DNA of 64,000 nucleotides from Paeniglutamicibacter sp. Y32M11 (GTDB taxonomy: Bacteria > Actinomycetota > Actinomycetes > Actinomycetales > Micrococcaceae): NCBI RefSeq assembly GCF_019285735.1, contig NZ_CP079107.1, positions 558,001 through 622,000 of the forward strand, written 5' to 3'. The notes below the pieces were generated by a model. It was not told where the DNA came from and made no database searches. It worked only from the letters and a program-made list of their open reading frames with translations. Shown piece by piece: positions 62,049 to 64,000 of the stretch. The position numbers were made by a program, and so were the translations under genes. Each line of letters begins with the position of its first letter. Position 1 is the first letter of the stretch.

Positions 62049-62942
62049 CTAAGGGGTGAAGGGCAACCGTGGGTCGATCGTAGCCTTGTCCCACGTCTCA
62101 CGAACCCAGCCGTGGTGCGGGTCATCGCTGATCAGCCACTCTCGTACGCGACCCGGTCCGGCCATGACGTTGAGGTAATACAAGTCGTAGCCCGGTGCAG
62201 CCATGGCGGGTCCATGCCAACCGTAGGGAACCAAGACGACGTCACCGGTGCGCACCTCGGCGGTCACATCGATGGGACGCTGGTCCGACGCATAAACCCG
62301 GGCATAACCGATCGGATCGGAGGACTCCGGGGCCCGCGAATCTTGCGCGACCCGGGTCTCGAAGTAGTAGATCTCCTCGAGGTTGGTTTCCCCGTCTTTT
62401 TCTTCGTCATGCTTGTGCGGCGGGTAAGAGGACCAATTGCCCGACGGGGTGATGACCTCACAGACAATAAAGCGGTCAGCTTCCAGCGCCGCGGGAGTGC
62501 CAAAGTTGTGGACTTGCCGAGAGCAGTTGCCCGCTCCCCGAAGCTCAACCGGCGTCTGAGCCGCTGTAATCAGTCGAGTCGGGTAGGACGCTTTGGCCGG
62601 TGCCAGGGCCACGGCAAAGCGACCTCCTGCGGGTGAAGCAACGCTCACCGCCGTGTTAATACCGGTATAGAGCACGTCCGATGGTCCCTCGAAGACCGAC
62701 CGCCGCCCTGCCAACGCATAATGCTCACCGTTGACCATCGCGGTGAAAGCTCCTTGAAGCGGGATGATGATGCGTTCTTCCGCCGCTGCCTGCAGAGATA
62801 ATTCTTCACCGGCTTTAAGCTCGGCAATCTTGATGCCGGTGTGTGCCCAGCCGGGGACTACCAGCGTTGAATCCGCAGCACCGATGGAGGTAGTCCATGG
62901 TCCGTCAATGGCTGTTCCTGCCGGATAAACCCAATCTGTCAA
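62049..62942 (-). CDS. iolB: 5-deoxy-glucuronate isomerase
   Basis: A 297-residue cupin-fold isomerase turning 5-deoxy-glucuronate into 5-dehydro-2-deoxygluconate, the substrate of IolC. SSYPPHKHDEEKDGETNLEE holds the metal-binding His and Glu, followed by IYYFE. VPYGWHGPAMAAPGYDLYYLNVMAGPG is a second signature. It begins with TTG (62940-62942) after AAAGGA. It is separated from iolC by about 30 kb and lies directly downstream of the GntR gene, with which it is probably cotranscribed (gap 37 bases). Confidence 0.94.
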   Translation of the reverse strand: MTDWVYPAGTAIDGPWTTSIGAADSTLVVPGWAHTGIKIAELKAGEELSLQAAAEERIIIPLQGAFTAMVNGEHYALAGRRSVFEGPSDVLYTGINTAVSVASPAGGRFAVALAPAKASYPTRLITAAQTPVELRGAGNCSRQVHNFGTPAALEADRFIVCEVITPSGNWSSYPPHKHDEEKDGETNLEEIYYFETRVAQDSRAPESSDPIGYARVYASDQRPIDVTAEVRTGDVVLVPYGWHGPAMAAPGYDLYYLNVMAGPGRVREWLISDDPHHGWVRETWDKATIDPRLPFTP

Positions 62943-62979
62943 GGTATTTTCCTTTCGAGGTAGCTGGCGTCCGGCGCCG

Positions 62980-63720
62980 CTAGCGCTGGACGAGAGTCAT
63001 TTCAAAACTGTAGGAATCGGCGCGGTAGACATGGCTACCGGTTTCCACATTGCGCCCCGCATCATCCACCGCGGTACGTTCCATGGTGACCAATGCCGAT
63101 CCCTCGCCGACCTTCAGCAATGGAGCCTGATAGTCGTTGGCGACCATGGCGCCGATGCGCTGATTGGCCAGACGGAAGTTCACGCCTGCGTCACGCAGGA
63201 TCTGATACAGGCCACGCTCGTTAAGGGCCTGTTCGTCAATGCTGACAATGTCGTCGCGCACCCAGTTTTCCATCAGGGCCAACGGCTTGCCGTCCACGCT
63301 GCGCAGCCTGGTGAAGTGGTAAACATTCACGCCCGCTGGCAATTGCAACAGATCGGCCACGCGTTTGTCGGCCGGACCGTGGCTGAAGCTCAGTGATTCG
63401 GTGGTGGGCGTCTTTCCGGAGCGCTCAAGGTCGTCATTGAGGCTGGAGAGTTCCAAATGACGGCGCACCTGGCTTGATACCACCTGGGTGCCCACGCCGC
63501 GCTTGCGCACGAGCAGTCCCGAGCGGACCAACTCGTCCATGGCCTTGCGCATCGTGGGCCGGGAGAGGTTCAGGCGTTGCGCGAGATCAATTTCGTTTTC
63601 CAGCCGGCTACCCGATTCCAAGGTGCCGTCGTGGATGGCGGCCTCGATGCCCTGGACAATCTGATGATAAAGGGGAACCGGTGACGAGCGGTCGATCTGG
63701 ATATTCAAGTCCGTGCTCAA
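62980..63720 (-). CDS. GntR-family regulator with UTRA domain, probable inositol regulator (IolR-like)
   Basis: A 246-residue repressor. The winged helix (about 10-75) contains LAQRLNLSRPTMRKAMDELV and RKRGVGTQV; the UTRA ligand domain (about 90-240) has NVYHFTRLRSVDGKPLALMENWV and ALVTMERTAVDDAGRNVE. I prefer the TTG at 63720, which has GGAGGA 5 bases upstream, over the ATG at 63750, which has no ribosome site. It is cotranscribed with iolB. The motif just upstream (63761-63777) resembles those before iolC, iolT and the tautomerase gene, so it likely represses the inositol regulon and itself. Confidence 0.87.
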   Translation of the reverse strand: MSTDLNIQIDRSSPVPLYHQIVQGIEAAIHDGTLESGSRLENEIDLAQRLNLSRPTMRKAMDELVRSGLLVRKRGVGTQVVSSQVRRHLELSSLNDDLERSGKTPTTESLSFSHGPADKRVADLLQLPAGVNVYHFTRLRSVDGKPLALMENWVRDDIVSIDEQALNERGLYQILRDAGVNFRLANQRIGAMVANDYQAPLLKVGEGSALVTMERTAVDDAGRNVETGSHVYRADSYSFEMTLVQR

Positions 63721-63760
63721 GGGGTTCCTCCGTGTGATTGCCAGTGCCATGTGGGAAAAG

Positions 63761-63777
63761 TTTGATAAGACATACTA
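63761..63777 (-). promoter_or_regulatory. GntR operator candidate before its own gene
   Basis: On the - strand this reads GTATGTCTTATCAAA, sharing GTATGTC and CAAA(CT) with the tautomerase-site GTATGTCAGGACAAACT, with a changed centre. It lies about 41 bases before the TTG start. Confidence 0.55.
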
Positions 63778-63844
63778 ACTTTAGATGAGCATAGCAGTCT
63801 AGATGTTGGTGTTTGGTTGAAGCTTTCCTGCCTTCAAGACACGA

Positions 63845-64000
63845 TCAACACCGTCGACAGCTGCCACTGTCGGCTTCGAAGCCGGATATCTCGAGCCCAT
63901 CTTGTGCTGCACTCAGACGTGCGGCATCCAACACCTGCATGGTCGCCACCGCTCGGCAGGCGCACACCGGCAGCGGTTTTTCGTGGCGAACGGCGTCCGC
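63845..64000 (-). CDS. Gfo/Idh/MocA-family oxidoreductase (C-terminal end only)
   Basis: An open frame enters from the window edge and ends with TGA at 63845-63847, giving 51 residues. PLPVCACRAVATMQVLDAARLSAAQDG is the usual C-terminal helix of Gfo/Idh dehydrogenases (PLPV-x-DAV-x-TM-x-VLDAARLSA). The following SGFEADSGSCRRC tail is longer and Cys-rich compared with common relatives. It lies upstream of and in the same direction as the GntR gene. The N-terminal cofactor domain is outside the window. Confidence 0.7.
   Translation of the reverse strand, partial: ADAVRHEKPLPVCACRAVATMQVLDAARLSAAQDGLEISGFEADSGSCRRC

Noticed and set aside
1-64000. CRISPR arrays, insertion sequences, integrases or phage genes
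   Set aside because: No regularly spaced repeats, transposase or integrase motifs were seen anywhere; the only tRNA has no integrase beside it.

Overview
The window looks like chromosomal DNA of a high-GC Gram-positive actinobacterium, most likely in or near the Micrococcaceae (Arthrobacter-like); this placement is inferred from gene content, not from a database search. Pointers are frequent GTG and TTG starts, an IdeR/DtxR regulator with the full set of metal ligands, c-di-AMP (ydaO-type) riboswitches ahead of cell-wall hydrolases, a PcrA helicase of actinobacterial size, and inositol genes of the Corynebacterium/Arthrobacter kind, including a Cgl0159-like aldolase-fold protein.

Positions 1-29,400 are mostly housekeeping. 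They hold a partial serC (-), a DtxR-family regulator, an M23 and an NlpC/P60 wall hydrolase each behind its own ydaO-type riboswitch, and an HNH nuclease gene coupled to a molybdenum-cofactor/formate-dehydrogenase operon (mobA, a DUF6457-like gene, moeA, fdhD, a YdeP/FdhF-type oxidoreductase). An orphan Imm-5-like protein, a gene-poor gap, an ABC exporter, a NUDIX hydrolase and a ROK regulator follow. Next come a gene-free stretch ending in a strong terminator (candidate small RNA), tRNA-Arg(CCT), pcrA, sucCD, a zinc alcohol dehydrogenase, a SWIM/SNF2 helicase, a LOG-family protein and a ROK sugar kinase.

Positions 29,400-64,000 form a large carbohydrate/cyclitol catabolic region. The inositol core is iolC, a Cgl0159-like gene, iolD, iolA/mmsA, iolE-like, iolG-like, iolH-like, another TIM-barrel gene and the iolT transporter (32,112-43,793), with iolB and a GntR regulator about 20 kb away at 62,049-63,720. 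A shared motif close to GTATGTCAGGACAAACT lies upstream of the tautomerase gene, iolC, iolT and the GntR gene. This suggests one regulon that now spans inserted modules.

The inserted modules are: (a) a LacI gene divergent from a Gfo/Idh dehydrogenase and a hydroxypyruvate-isomerase-like gene, with two CTAGAACG-type operators; (b) a PhyH-like dioxygenase divergent from a LacI-type regulator; (c) a block around an unusual double-length IclR protein. In block (c) the leftward arm carries two Gfo/Idh dehydrogenases and a TIM-barrel isomerase. The rightward arm carries a ChvE-GguA-GguB sugar ABC importer, maleylacetate reductase, an aldo/keto reductase and hydroxyquinol 1,2-dioxygenase. Both arms have a TGRACA-N3-TGTCCA palindrome in their promoter regions. 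A sugar importer and polyol dehydrogenases tied to hydroxyquinol ring cleavage, without any aromatic hydroxylase, is the best candidate here for an undescribed pathway. It could turn a cyclitol, or a sugar-linked aromatic, into hydroxyquinol.
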